Source: Tetraselmis striata (lineage: Eukaryota > Chlorophyta > Chlorodendrophyceae > Chlorodendrales > Chlorodendraceae). From it: a DNA stretch of 64,000 bases. Below are positions 22,903 to 35,104 of this stretch, piece by piece. The notes below the pieces were generated by a model. It saw nothing but the letters and a program-made list of their open reading frames with translations. It did not search any database and was not told the origin of the DNA. The stretch spans positions 186,001 through 250,000 of the forward strand of contig VCJN01000206.1 in the NCBI GenBank assembly GCA_006384855.1, read 5' to 3'. How positions within the stretch are numbered: position 1 is the stretch's first letter; the number at the start of each line of letters is the position of its first letter. The translations under genes were made by a program, and so were the position numbers.

Positions 22903-25900
22903 TCACTTGTCGTCCTCGTCATCATCGTCCTCCGTAGCGATGCCCTCCTCCTCCTCCTCCCCGGACTCGCCCGCCGCTGCAAGAACATCCATCAAACTGT
23001 TGTGGGTCTGCCCATCCTCCATCTCCTTGTCCCTGTTCCCTGTGCCGTCACCCCCGTCCTCCTCCTCCTCCTCGGATTCTTCCTCCATCCCGATATAATC
23101 GCCGTCTGCGTCCGCCATGGCTGCATCCCCATCGCCATCCTCCGCATCCGCACCCTCGCCGTCGTCGTCACCATCATCATCACCATCCTCCCCAGCCATT
23201 CCCTCCTCCTCCTCCTGCTGCTGCTCCTTGGCCTCCTCCGCCTCCCTGGCTGCTTTGGTGGCCGCCCTCACAGCCTCCTTTGCGGCCGCCTCCGCTGCCG
23301 CCTCCGCCTCCTCGGCCTTGATCTCGCCCCCACGCTTCACCATCCACTCTCGGAACTTCGCTGCGCGGGCTTTGGCAGCGGCAGCCGGGGCGCCAGGCTC
23401 CCCACGCTTGCCCCGCCGAGCCAGCATCGCAGCTGACACAAAGCTGTCCTCCGTCTCCAGCACATAAGATACCTGCGGCAGCAAATCACCCATGACCTTG
23501 ATTCGGAACAGCGCTCACTAATGGCCCCAGGGACAGGCTCAGCGTGCTGGTAGGTAGCAGCGAGCAGCGGGGATGGGCCATGGGCTCGCGGCCGGGGCCT
23601 CACCTTGCTGGTGGCGCAGTTCAGCTTGCACTCCAGGCCATTCACGAGCTCGGCACCCTGTGGCGGACGGACAAAGGTCAGCCCTACAGACGCAGCTGAC
23701 GAATGCAGAGCGAGTCAGGGATGGGGGAGTCTGGTTGGCATGGGCTGAGAGGGCAGGGAGCGACAAGAGGGGGGGGGGGGGGGGGGGGGGGGCCACACAC
23801 CTTCAGCACCTCCTGCAGGGCGCATTCGACGGCCTCATCCCCAGACATGGCAGCCACTCCACGCACATGCTTCGGCAGCGACCGCCGCAGGAAGGTGTTC
23901 GACTCGTTCTCGCCTGCGAAGCTGGCGATGTAGCAGTGGATGTAGGAGGAGAACCCATAGTCAAGCAAGCCAGGGCGTGACCTCGATGCGGTTGGGCTCC
24001 AGCAGGTTGACGCGGACCTTGTGCTGGCCTGGCTCTATGGCAAATCGGAAGCACATGTCGTCGTGCATCAGCACGTGGCTGTTGCTGTAGTACAGCACCT
24101 CCTTGGCGCCCGGCAGCACGTTGGTGCGCGCCGCCTCGTAGTGCCACAGCGAGATGAGCTTGCTGCCCAGTTCCTCCGCCAGCAGGGCCTGCAGCTGCTT
24201 GATGAGCTTGTAGATGAGCTTGTCCAGGGTATACAGCACGTACGAGTTGGTGCCCATCAGTGCGCGGCAGTCGTCCTCATACTGTCCCCGGCTCGAGCGT
24301 ACCGTCGATGACGTCCATGACCATCTTCATGAATCGCTCGTGTGTCTCCTCCCGACTGCCACTCGCCTCGCCGGGCGCCTGCCCCCGCTGGCACGGCTTG
24401 TGCTGGCTCGCGCACTGGCGCGCCACCCGCAGGCGGTCATATAGAAAGTAGTACAGCCGAAGCATAACGTACACGGTGTCGTTGCTGTAGAATATGGGCC
24501 CGCCGCGAGCGGTGCCGCCGCCGCTGGGCCCCGCCTGCCCCGCGGCGCCCGCCTGCCCCCGCGCCTCCTCCAGCGTGCTGCTCTGCGGCGTGCGCATGCC
24601 TGCCATGGCTCCAGCCGCCACCGGCCGGCACCGCGCAAAGCGCGCCTCGACGTCCTCCTCTTGCCCCTCCTCGTCGCCCTCCCCATCCGCGCTGGCGCTG
24701 TGCTTGCCCTCATCTGCATCGTCGTCCTCGTCGTCCTCATCGTCCTCGGACTTCATCCTGTGCTTGTTGTGATGCTTCCCCGCCTTGGCCTCCTGGAGGA
24801 TGGGCGGAGGCGCAGCAACGTGAATCTAGTGCCTGTGATAATGATCCGGAGATGGAATGAGGAGGGAAGGGGGGTGGGGGGGGGGGGGGGGGGGGGGCAA
24901 GAGCGAATTCTTCTCCCACCTGCGGAGCACCGCTCCCCGCCGTATTGTCCGCCTCCTCGTCATCCGTCTCAAACGAGGGGAGCTTGCGGGGCGGCAGTCT
25001 CAGGAAGGCCTCCACAAAGTTGACCCACACGTCCATCACCTTGCGCGCCGTCTTGTTGTTCAGCATCTCCTCCACCGCCGCCAACACCACGCGGTACACG
25101 TCCTCGTGCACCTCCATGTCGCTGAAGTCCAACAGCATGTCCGGCGGCATCTCCATGTCCAGCCGCTCCCGCATCTCGTCCGCCATGCTGATGGCACCCA
25201 GGCCTTTCAATCCCAGCGCGCCGCTTCTCCGATGCGTCCCTGAGCTCATTCACCAGGGTCTTGCTGCCCAGCTGCCTCTTGTCCATCTGCTTGAAGTAAA
25301 AGGAGCGGTGGTCCAGTGACTTGTGGAAGTTCTGGTCAAACGTCTTCTGCCACAGAGGCTCCATGGTCACCTTCACCTTTTCCCACTCCTCCGCCTTCTG
25401 CTGCAGCCGTGTTAGCACCACCGGCACCGCCACGCTTGGATTCTTCCGCAGCAGCGCCACCAGGCTGGCACCCTGCTTGGGACACAAGCACAATGGGTGG
25501 GTAAGCAGGCGTGCAACACCAGCTGGACAACAGCTGTGGCTGTAGTGGTGGTGGCGCCTTGGTGGGGGGGGCAGATGACCACCTGCTCCCCGTAGATCTT
25601 CTCGATGACGCGCATGTGGATGGGCTTCAGCACGTCCGGCGACATACGGAATGCCGCCTTCTCGTCCGGCCGCATCTGGGCGATCTGCGCCGCCACTGGC
25701 TCCATGCGGCGGATGGCCGCCTTGTTGCACTCAACCAGCATGTCCAGCTCGAACTTGTCATCCTGGCAAAGCGGACAAGGAGGCGAGAGCAACTCAGCCG
25801 TGCGGACAACGTGCTCCTCAATCACATACTCTCTCCCATATACCTGCTCACATGCACAGCTTTGAGCGGCTCTAGCACTTGTCGCACATGCTCGATACCT

Positions 25901-27824
25901 TCTGGCCCTTCGCCGTTCATTGAGCCATGCTGTCAAAGAGCTCAGGCGCTAGCCAGGGTTGCTCACCTCCACGCGGAAGAGATTCTCTTCGTATTGGTTC
26001 TTACGCATGTGCTTGAAGGAGTAATCCTCCGAGCCGGACGTGACACCCACCCACTTGTCGTTCAACAATTGGCGGCCCAGCGCCGTGCGGCGGGTGATCT
26101 TGAAGTGCGGGTAGTTGCGCGGGAGGAGGCGGTAGCTGGGAGTGCACATCTCGCAGGCACTGAGGTCCAGCTCCGCGATGGGCCTGGTCAAGAACTTGCT
26201 CATCTGGTTGGCCGCCTGCTGGCGCGCCTTCTGCGCGTCCTTGGCGGTGATCTTGCCGGCAGGGATGTCGATGCCATCCATCTCCGCGATGCCATGCTTC
26301 AGAAACTCTTCGAACCCAGCCATCAGATCCGGGTAGCGAGCCAGGATGTCGGTGACCATGTGCTTCAGCTCCGCCATGCTCACGATCTCCTGCCCAAAGA
26401 GGTGCAGCAGCTTGAGGAAGTCCTGGTACGCGTCGCGATTGCGCAACCGAGTGCGAACCAGCTCCAGGTACTGCTGCGTCGAGTCAAAGTCCGGCGGCGG
26501 CACCGGCTCTGCCACCACGGCAGCCACCTTGCCCTTGGCGACCTGCTCGCTCTTGACCTTGGCCGCTCCCGGCTCGCCTTTGACCTTGGCATCCTCCTTC
26601 TTGACCTTGGCGACCTTGGGCTCAGCCACAGCCACGGGGTTGGAGCCAACCTTCTTCTTGCCAGGGATCTTCAGCGGCTTGTCCTCGCGCTGCTTGCCTG
26701 CCTTGGCCTTGCCACCTCTGCACGCACAGCGTCGCCCAGATTAAGAGGCAATGCACAGAGAGCGAGGAAGTCTATGAGGGGCCGGGCAGCCTGGGCGGAT
26801 GAGAGTGGGGGCGGGGGTAGGCACTTCTTGGGCTGGTTGGCCACGACCGCCTTGGTCTCCGGCAGGAAGTAGGTGAACTCCTCCAGCAAGTCGGTGTGGC
26901 CGCGGAAGAGCAGCGCCACCTCGTCGTACACCTGCGTGATGGTCTTCTGCGCCTTGCGGTACATGTTCAGGATCTCAAGGAAGGCGCGGTATACGCGCTC
27001 GTCGCTGGCAAAGCGCTTCTTGATCTTGTTCACGTAGCTGATGGCCTGGTCGAACTCCACCGGCTGCTTCTCTGTCTTTTTCTCCTTCAGGTCCTCCATC
27101 GTGATCTCGTACCCCTGCCCCGGCAATCAGCGGTCAGCCGGAGGCGCAGCCGCTAGCTGAACCTGCGGGCATGCGACCGCGAGAGGCAGGCCTAGCCCCC
27201 ATGCCCTATCGGCGGCGGGTTCTGGTTCCCACCTTTGGCAAAAATGTGTTGAACCCTAGGATGAGTTCACGGTCGCCCTTGAACAGCGTCTTGACGCGTG
27301 CGACCACCCCGGGCGTGTCAATGCGCGCCGCCTTGAAGTCTTTCATGATCTCAAGGAACTGGTCGTACACCGCCTTTTGGTCCTGTGCGTCGGGAAGGAG
27401 GGCGAAGTTGTGAACGCCAGCCACGGTCAGGTGGATATGCCCCCTCCGATCCCCCACTGCGGACAAGGTCTGGCCAAGGGGTCGCTGTATTGTGGTCGCT
27501 GGCGCAGGGGAAGCAACGCGATGCAGGAGGAATGACTGGCCGGCATCAGCGGTGCCGTCCTTTGCATTCAGGGGGCAGCGATGCCGTGGCGAAGCCCACA
27601 GAGAGAGGTTTCGGGTTTCTGGGAAGGAGCAGGGGAAGGGGGGGGGGGGGGGGGGTGACCTGGAAGCGCAGCTTGACTTCGCGCAGATATCCCAGTGCGT
27701 CGTGCGTCGTGAGACCCCCGCTGTCCGTCTTGGCCCCGCCGCCCTTGCCGCTGGCTGCCTTCTTGCTTTGGGGGGGTACACCGACGGCCTGTCGGCTGCC
27801 GCCATCCTCCCGCGCGCGCTTCAT
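22903..27824 (-). CDS. SIN3: SIN3 family transcriptional co-repressor
   Basis: Nine exons on the minus strand: 27824-27660, 27382-27233, 27114-26825, 26717-25967, 25762-25583, 25472-24920, 24792-23801, 23657-23604, 23472-22903, about 1,233 aa. SIN3 is the scaffold of the histone-deacetylase complex that silences genes through recruited DNA-binding factors. PAH1 spans exons 1-2 ([45 protein letters not shown]). PAH2 fills exon 3 ([19 protein letters not shown]). PAH3 and the HDAC-interaction region lie in exon 4 (ISYVNK-like repeats, then [19 protein letters not shown]) and continue into exons 5-6 ([16 protein letters not shown]). The conserved C-terminal domain covers exons 7-9 ([27 protein letters not shown]), and the tail is strongly acidic. 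Exons 6 and 7 carry three apparent +1 shifts (near 25220, 24277 and 23970), while total exon lengths keep intron phase. All introns are GT-AG. Confidence 0.93.
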
Positions 27825-29120
27825 GGCGCCCGCCCCACCGGCCTGCCCGCGACACCGCGCACAAGAGGTCAGTCGGGCGGTGACGGCGTCGATATCGAGT
27901 TGTCCTGCCAGGCCCCTGCTGTCCCGCCGTGCGGCGCGCCCGGTTCTGCAGTGGCCTGTTACCGATCGGCCTCGCGGGCGGATTATTCCTATCGTTCTTG
28001 GCGTGTCTCTGCGACTGTCCTATCCGCTATCAGGGCGCGCGGCCCTCGATAGCCAGCTGCCACCCCCTCCGCCCGCCGACACCGAGACACGCCGCCCTGT
28101 GCTCAACCCTCAATCTGCTCGTCACCGAACCATAACTGCGAAATTCAAACGGCAACAATGACTCATCTGGAGGCGGGAGCTCCCGACGGGGTTCGAGGTG
28201 GGGGGGGGGGGGCGAGGTGGAGGCTCGTGGGGCATCGCGGAGGGGCCGAGTGGCTCCGGCGACTTGCGCCCCCCCCCCCCCCCCCCCCCTCGTGCTGCAC
28301 GACAGGCACGGGTTCGCACGACAGCGGCATACATCACCCGGTTCGCTTAAGCATCATTCAATCACCACCAACGCCAAGCCGCTTCGCTAGCTACCTCCAA
28401 CGCTGGGCAGGGCGCCCTGTCCGCCGCCTCTTCACAGAGGGGGATAATTACAACTCGTGTTTTCGTCCGACGACGGGCCGCTGCCCGCTCAGCCCCCGCC
28501 CCCTCCCATCACCACTGCTGCCCCCTGTTGCTCAGAATCGTATCGAGCGGGGAACCCTCAACGCTGCGTATCCAAGACATTATAGGTACAAATATGTGCC
28601 TACCTTCGGCGCTTCTAGTGGCAGGCGGGGCTGGAGACTTGGGTCCTAGGTGCTTGCCCTCGCGGGAGTGTACCGGTGTCGTATAGTGTCAGTGTTTGTC
28701 GTGCTCCTGCTGCCGCCGAAGGCGGAGCGCGCTGTGATACCGGATGATACGGATATTATCTATGGCGCGTCGATTGATGACGACGGATGAGACGAATGAC
28801 TCGCAGCTACGGTACTATTCCTGTTGCCTTTCCGGGTGGTTTCCTGATCGCCTGTTGCAGCTAGCTCATGTAAACTCCGAACTAGATTCCTTATGGTACT
28901 CAGTACCTGGTAGTTCGGTACTGGCTAATATATCGATTGCTTGATTTGTTTCATTGCAGCGAATAAGGAATTCCAAATATGTTTACTTATAGCTCCTATA
29001 GGAAATCATTGATGCCAGCTGCAGGAGACGCGAGTACCGGTATCCAGGTACTGGTACCCTACTTCCCTACTATCCAGTACCCTACTTACAGATACGACTC
29101 CCCGTAGGACGGGCCTTTTG
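27825..29120. other. SIN3 upstream region, no gene seen
   Basis: Presumed SIN3 promoter side. It contains two long homopolymer runs (G about 28200, C about 28270). Open frames here lack domains or splice structure. TGCAGCTAGCTCATGTAA at about 28856 is one of four dispersed copies of this motif. Confidence 0.5.
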
Positions 29121-29583
29121 TAAGGCCAGTGAGAAAATATTATCGGGTTTAGGACCCGAATCTGACAAAAATCCAGGCGGGTGTGGGTGTTCCGTATACA
29201 CCGGAATGTGGTGTAGCCAGTACATGGGCAGCACTTGACGGCCGCAACCGTCTTGTGCGCATGGGCCGCCGCAGCTGCCGTCGCCAGTCGGGGCATGTAG
29301 CTGCCCATGTACCCGAAGCATTATTGCTGCGTCGCTATAGCGTAGACAACCTGCCGGCTCCCAGCACTTCAACAAAATCCCGAGCACGTGCACAGTGCTT
29401 GCACAAACACAGGCACAATTGGCAGCCCCCCCTATACAGTGCTGAGCACGGTACTTGACACAGTACATGTCAAAATTACCAGCTACATAACTTCTGGGAG
29501 GGGGGGTGGGGGCGGGGGGCAATTCGGCGAGGAGGGAGGGGGGGGGGGGGCCTAAACCCGAACATATTTTCTCACTGGCCTTA
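29121..29583. mobile_element. MITE with 33-bp terminal inverted repeats
   Basis: The left end TAAGGCCAGTGAGAAAATAT (29121-29153) is matched by the inverse at 29551-29583, with about 31 of 33 positions paired. TA at both outer edges would fit a TA target duplication (Tc1/mariner-like), but this is not certain. The interior, about 400 bp, has no transposase and contains a long G run at about 29540. Confidence 0.8.
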
Positions 29584-32215
29584 TTCAAATGCAATTCACA
29601 GTACAGTACACGAGTCCCGGGCCGGCGCGTGCTACGTACTGCGCGATGCTGATATGGTATCTGGTAGTTGTTATATATGTTTCTTCAATGTTGCGTCTAG
29701 CTCATGTAATCATTTGTTATATATGTTATCCTGTAGTTGTTCTCGTACCCGTACCTGGTACGGCACGGGTACGAGCTTTACGAGCAGTACGAGTACGTGC
29801 GACTCATCAGCATCGAGCGCGCGGCACAGTGCAGTGCTATACAACTGACATGACTCGTCTGATCATTCAGACGAGTGCAGTACGAATACACGACGGGGCG
29901 CATTTACATTGTAAATTATATTTGCCGACCCCATATATGTAACCATGATGGCTCGTAAATGTCCGGCTAACGGTACGAGTACCGCACCCGGTGCGATTTT
30001 ACCGCACCCGGGTACAGTGTCAAGATATTCTGCTAAACCAGGGCACCGCCACACCAGCAGGACCCGATCCAATATAAAGGGTTTCAGGGGCGAAAGGACG
30101 ACCGAGTGCAACTATATTTGTTGGCGGTAGGCGGGTGCCGTGCGGTCGCTGTGCGGGTCGACGCCCTGATCCGCCTAGGCAAGTCGTCACGATCCCACTG
30201 GCCGTGGTATCGTGGTATCAAACCCTTGCAGGAACGGCACGCCGGCCCCCTTTCGGTATGCCACTGCGACCAGCTAGTATGGGCTACTGAGGGTGTAGTT
30301 CGGCAGTCGTACGCCCAAATCGACCCACCCAACACCCCCCATAGCCCCGAGGCGCGCGCCGTACATTTACTGGTGCGCTACGTTTGCTGCGGGGTTAAGA
30401 TTTCGGAATGCGCGCAGTAGCGGGCACAGCGACACAGTTCCGACATCCAGGCCAGTTGGGCATGGGTTTGTGGCACGTGATGGCAACTAGTAGCCCCCGA
30501 GAAGGCGCGTGTCTACGTTCCCCTGACGTTTCACTCAAATATCGGTCTCGGCGACCAAATATCGGCGATTTCGACCCCGTCGACCGGCCCCACCGCCACC
30601 GCTGCATGTCGAGCCGCCTTTGGGGTGCCTCAGAGGTTGGATTGGATCCAACATCCTGCTGGCCAAGCCGGCCCAGCATCGGATTTCGGCTACAGGTAGA
30701 AATTCGCCGCATCGCAGCAATTCTCGTTAGTCGATTTCCGACCGAATAATAAATCTGGCCCTTACGTCTAGTTAGGGCCTGCAGATCTCACCACAAAGCC
30801 TATCAGGGTTTACAGACCCTAGCACATACAAAGGGGTGAGTTGACGTAAATATACTGGAAGGCGGCCACCTATCACGTCATCTGTGCGGTTGAGATACTG
30901 TGGGCCGTGGTAGAGACGCCGCAAGGGTTTCACTAGTGCCGGTCCTGTCCCGGAGCGAAAATAAATTAACGACGGGTCGACAATATATGTCGTTTTTTGC
31001 TGTTTTACCCGGGTGCACTCCGCGGCGTTGCATTAGTGGGATAGATAGGTACAGGTACCTGTAATAAGGTTTACATCGGGCGTTCAGGGCGCTTAGGGTT
31101 TTAGGGTACTACTGTACAGGCATTCATATATTGCTTACTATGTGACGATGACTAGACAAATATGACGCGCGCTGCGGTACGACTACGAGGTACTCGTACG
31201 TCGTACAGTACTGGTACTGTAATAGTACGGGCAGAAGCGACTTACACCCGCCCCGCCCCTACCCCACCCATCACGCCGCCCCACTACCTCTTCGGCCCGG
31301 CGTCTCCTCACACTCCAGCACCTCTCTCCTTCCCTCCCTTCTTTAGCAGCTACGGGTCAGGACCGCGTGATCAACCCAGGATCAGTCTTTAACCATCGAA
31401 TATTCGGGGAGATGGGTGGCAGCCAGCTACTGCACTGAGCCGGATATGCGGATACGGGGATAGCAGGGAATGCACTGCTCTGTCTCGGTCGCGACTCGCC
31501 GTCTCGCTTGGCTGGCTGCGGCGAAAGCGCCGCCTATCTATCATTGCAAGCCGTGTGCCTACAAGCGCCCCGGTTGGTATCAACGACATATGCAAACGCA
31601 CCCCTGATAACACCACTGATCAAGCAGGTCATGCTGGCCTGCCGCCGCGCCGCCGTAGCTTACCTGCTTTACCTCCGCCCGAGCAAGTGGTGTCCGCTCA
31701 CTTTGTTCCGCGTTCAGCTCGCCGGCCCTGTCCGCTCGTCCCGCTTCCTCGAGCCCTCTCAGTCCGGCAGCACAAGACGCTCAACGGGTGAACGCGTCAA
31801 TAGACTTCAGCACGCCTATGACGTGAGGATCTTCAGCCCAGGTTGCAGGCTTTGCTCACTAAGTTGTACCCTGGTCAGTGTGCACGGTTGTGAAGACAGC
31901 AAGGCGAATGGCGGAGTGTGCACTGAGCTGCAGACGGGCGGAGGGAAGCCACAAGATGCAGCATCATCGATCTGCAGCAGTTGCTTCATCGCCGGGAGCA
32001 GACAGTCGATGCGCGCGTTTTTCGCGCCCCGCCCGGATGGAATTACAGTAATAAAGCCATCCGGCAGCCATATATCATCCAGAGCCAGCGCGCAGGGTCC
32101 AGCGGCCAGCAGGGCAGGCTGTGCCCTACACGGCTGCTAGACCCTCCTATTACCCTACCCCGTACCCTTGTACTCATGCAGTCTGTCATTACACCCGTCC
32201 TAGCAATCAGGGAAT
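29584..32215. other. Intergenic, no gene recognised
   Basis: GTAC-rich low-complexity stretches (29745-29810, 31180-31225) and open frames without recognisable domains, including a 210-codon frame at 31508-32140 that has no features of a real protein. Confidence 0.5.
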
Positions 32216-32230
32216 CAAGCCCCTATTACA

Positions 32231-32490
32231 TGCCTCGTTGTCTGTCACTCCGCTTGGTAGAGCGGTGGTCTCCCACTAAGGAGGTCCCGGGATCGATTCC
32301 TGGCTCTGTCATTTCAGGGCAATAACGTCCGGGCGTGTATCCCGGGTTTACCCGGGTGATGCATTAGTCCTTCGGGGTTCGAATAGGCAACGGTCTCATG
32401 CATGGCTATGCCAAACCTATAGCTACAGTTGCCGCACAAGGTCAAGTGTTTGGGCGACTTTGGCCGATGACCCATGGAGAACTTTACTTT
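32231..32490 (+). mobile_element. tRNA-derived SINE, longer copy
   Basis: The 5' head is tRNA-like. It has an A-box-type segment CGCTTGGTAGAGCGG (about 32251-32265) and a B-box GGGATCGATTCC (about 32288-32300) inside a pairable T-arm, but the acceptor stem no longer pairs. The body (from about 32328) is shared with 3349-3514. Flanking direct repeats CAAGCCCCTATTACA (32216-32230) and CAAGCCCATATTCAA (32491-32505) match at 12 of 15 positions and mark the target-site duplication. Confidence 0.85.
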
Positions 32491-32505
32491 CAAGCCCATA
32501 TTCAA

Positions 32506-34206
32506 ATAGATTTTAGATTGCAAGTCACAGATCGATCGATAAAAATAAAGCGTCGCAGATAATTCCCCGTATTCTCGTACTCCGTACGGCTTATATGTGA
32601 GTTTGCGACAAGATATTTGTGAAGGGCTCTATGCGAATAGAATTCATACCTCATATCACAAATACCGCTACTTCTCAATTCAGTGCTCGCCACTGCAGCG
32701 ACCCGCCGGATGGGCCGCCGCCACCAATAAGATTGCCCACCTCAGAAATACCGTGTATCACACCCTATATAACGTGTGCATCGAGTGGGTGGGTGAGCAT
32801 GTGCACATGGCGCATATTAGTATCAATGCCACAGCGCACTTAAAATCCGAAATTTGCACAATAAATGCCATGGGAGGCCCCCGCCGGCGGTGCACACACC
32901 CCTCCCACATATCCCCAGTGCTCTATAGCACGCCCCAAGTGCATAATGGAGACAACCTAATTTGCATCTTAACTACGACCCCGAAAGGTGGTTAGGACCA
33001 AGGCGCGGGAAGCGGCCGGATGGGTCATGATTGCGCGCGTAACACCGGTTTAACATCAATGTCGCGCATGTACAGGACACGTGTGTTTGCCGTGCATGAC
33101 ATACACCGGTTACCAAGCACTCTTACCGTTCCGCAAACCCATACCGAAACTGACACATGCTGTAGGGGGTGCGAGGATACATGGGTCGAGATAGATGGCG
33201 GTCGAGCGGGGATCTATGGTGGGTCGGCCGGTCGGGCGGATGGGCGTGAGAATTCGCGCATGCCGGCGGTCCTCCGCCCCCGCCTCCTACATAGAGGGCG
33301 AGGGACCGGTGGGCACACGACACGTGTCTAGGTAGTTGCTTCATATGCCGGCAAGGGGGATTTGACTGCCACGCCTAGTAATGAGGGACGTGCGGCCGCC
33401 CATGAAAGATGTCGCGGGTGGGTGAATACATATGTAGCGCTTCCTTATCTTACATTAGCAAATTACCGGGTTGTATAATAGTAGTACTCGGCAGTAAACA
33501 CGCTAAGGAAAGTTGTGGCCTGCGGCATCATCAGCTCTAAGCCGTGGTATGGTGTCACGCACAACCCGACTGGGCTTATTCCTTCCGGTGAATATTTGCT
33601 AAGGGTTCCTCTCTGCCCCTTAGACCTCGATGCGTCGCGCCAAATATGCGCGTGCGGTGTGCTGCCCATGCTCGATCTTAGTTAGATGGGAAAATGCGAG
33701 TCGGCGGCGAGGCGAAACGTAGTTGCGGAGCTGTGCGTGTACCTGCACACCGCCGCAACATTTGTTAGATCATCCGGGTCTTGCGCGTTGATCCGACCTA
33801 TGAGCCCCGTAGAGACCATATCCAGGTGGGGCGCACCGCTCGTGCGGGAGTTGTTGGGTCAATGATCGTGGCTGCTCCGCAAGAGAGGCTCCGATAGAGA
33901 ACATTTAAATGCCGAATATTACGGCGTCTTATAGTGCGTGACATGTTGTCCTTGGTAAAGTAGGTTGTGAACCGCATACCTGCCACACAAACCGCTGCTC
34001 ACTAGCCCCTCGATACGCACCGACGACGACCCAGGTAATTCCCTCCGGTCAAAAGTTGCGTGTGGTCACATACTTCACGGTGATGGTGGAGGGGTCAAGC
34101 GTTTTCCGGTCGAATCTGTTGCGCATGGCGATAGTTAGAGAAGGACTACGGTGAGTGGGTGAGTGCGGCTTGCCCCAGCACCCTAGCGACTGCACCGTAC
34201 GCGTAT
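32506..34206. other. Intergenic, nothing recognised
   Basis: No coding, RNA or clear repeat structure was seen, apart from a GGTCGGCCGGTCGGGCGGATGG-type G-rich stretch near 33220. Confidence 0.4.
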
Positions 34207-34500
34207 GAAGCGGGACCTTGTTTCGTGACCAAATTATCACGTCTGCTAGAGACTTTGTGCGCCATAGTCAGACGCGGTGCTCGGCAGCTGCACATGTGCA
34301 TAACACGTTATAACGTGTCGATGCTGTGCTAGAAGCGGAAACCTGATATTGCTTAAGGATGCGAATTATCGTGGTGTCTGCCAGAGATTTTGTGCGCCAT
34401 AGTCAGATCGGATGCCCGGCAGGACTTCACATGTGCGTGACACGGCATAGCGTGTCAACGATGTACGAGAAGCGGGGACCTGATATTGTTTCATGACACG
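34207..34500 (+). repeat. Tandem repeat (~130-bp unit) carrying a hairpin
   Basis: Units start at GAAGCGGGACCTTG (34207), GAAGCGGAAACCTG (34332) and a partial GAAGCGGGGACCTG (34470). Each full unit contains TTTGTGCGCCATAGTCAGA and a palindrome near its end. In unit 1 this is the perfect 16-mer ACACGTTATAACGTGT at 34303-34318. In unit 2 it is ACACGGCATAGCGTGT, in which the outer stem is kept. Confidence 0.8.
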
Positions 34501-34517
34501 TACGACATGTCGTGTCA
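34494..34517. repeat. ACGACATGTCGT palindrome
   Basis: TGACACG, TA, then CGACATGTCGTGTCA. The core ACGACATGTCGT (34502-34513) is a perfect palindrome. The same core extends to the 18-bp perfect palindrome GACACGACATGTCGTGTC at 36989-37006. Degenerate relatives lie near 38258, 39560, 41620 and 41668. Confidence 0.7.
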
Positions 34518-34569
34518 TAAGAAGTGCGCTTTCATGTTTATTTATATACTATGGTGTCAGCAATATGAA

Positions 34570-34985
34570 GTAACTAAACAGTTGAATCAGCGATGCGTCG
34601 ATTTTTCAGGAAATTTTAAAAGAACGGGTTCCATATCACTGGCCTACAGTTCCATCAATTGCATTGCCAGCGCTTTGAAGTACCAGCAGCGAGCGTTTGC
34701 ATTGCCAGCGCTTTGAAGTACCAAAGTTTTTTTTCCGTTAATACCAACGGCGAGTAGCGAGTACATGTACCAGTACCTCCCAACCGTGAGATCGTAATCG
34801 GACGGCTGTGTAATTAAGGACCGTGGGTGGGCGGGCGGGTGGGTGGATTACAGTACTTAGTAGTACATGCCAGTAGATAAGCGCTGTATTCATGCACCTA
34901 TAGGCCCGATCCGCTGCAGTACACGGGTACCCGTACGGCAATAAAGCTCACCGCCGAAAAATCGACGCTTCGCTGGATAATAAGA
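34570..34985 (+). mobile_element. MITE-like element, copy 2 (compact)
   Basis: Same ends and same internal order as 1013-1625 but without the microsatellite expansion, about 415 bp. TIR core GCGTCGATTTTTC at the left and its inverse at the right. No ORF. Confidence 0.75.
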
Positions 34986-35104
34986 TGGTCTCACCGTCGC
35001 TATGATAATAAGCATTGCTCCCCTTCCCCCCACACAACAGAAGGCGGGTATGTGCAGTAAGCTCGGCCGACATTGTTGTCGAGTTTTGATCGCCCAAGCC
35101 TCTT

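Noticed and set aside
22903-23300. GAG/GAC-rich acidic tail as a simple repeat only
   Set aside because: It is in frame with the conserved end of SIN3 and ends at a stop followed by TGTAA, so it is read as coding.
25511-26872. 453-codon plus-strand ORF
   Set aside because: It is the antisense shadow of SIN3 exons 3-5.
31508-32140. 210-codon plus-strand ORF as a gene
   Set aside because: No domain, no splice structure, and composition like surrounding intergenic DNA.
32240-32313. Functional tRNA gene
   Set aside because: A and B boxes and a T-arm are present, but the acceptor stem does not pair. The sequence is continuous with a repeat body and is flanked by a target duplication, so it is a SINE head.
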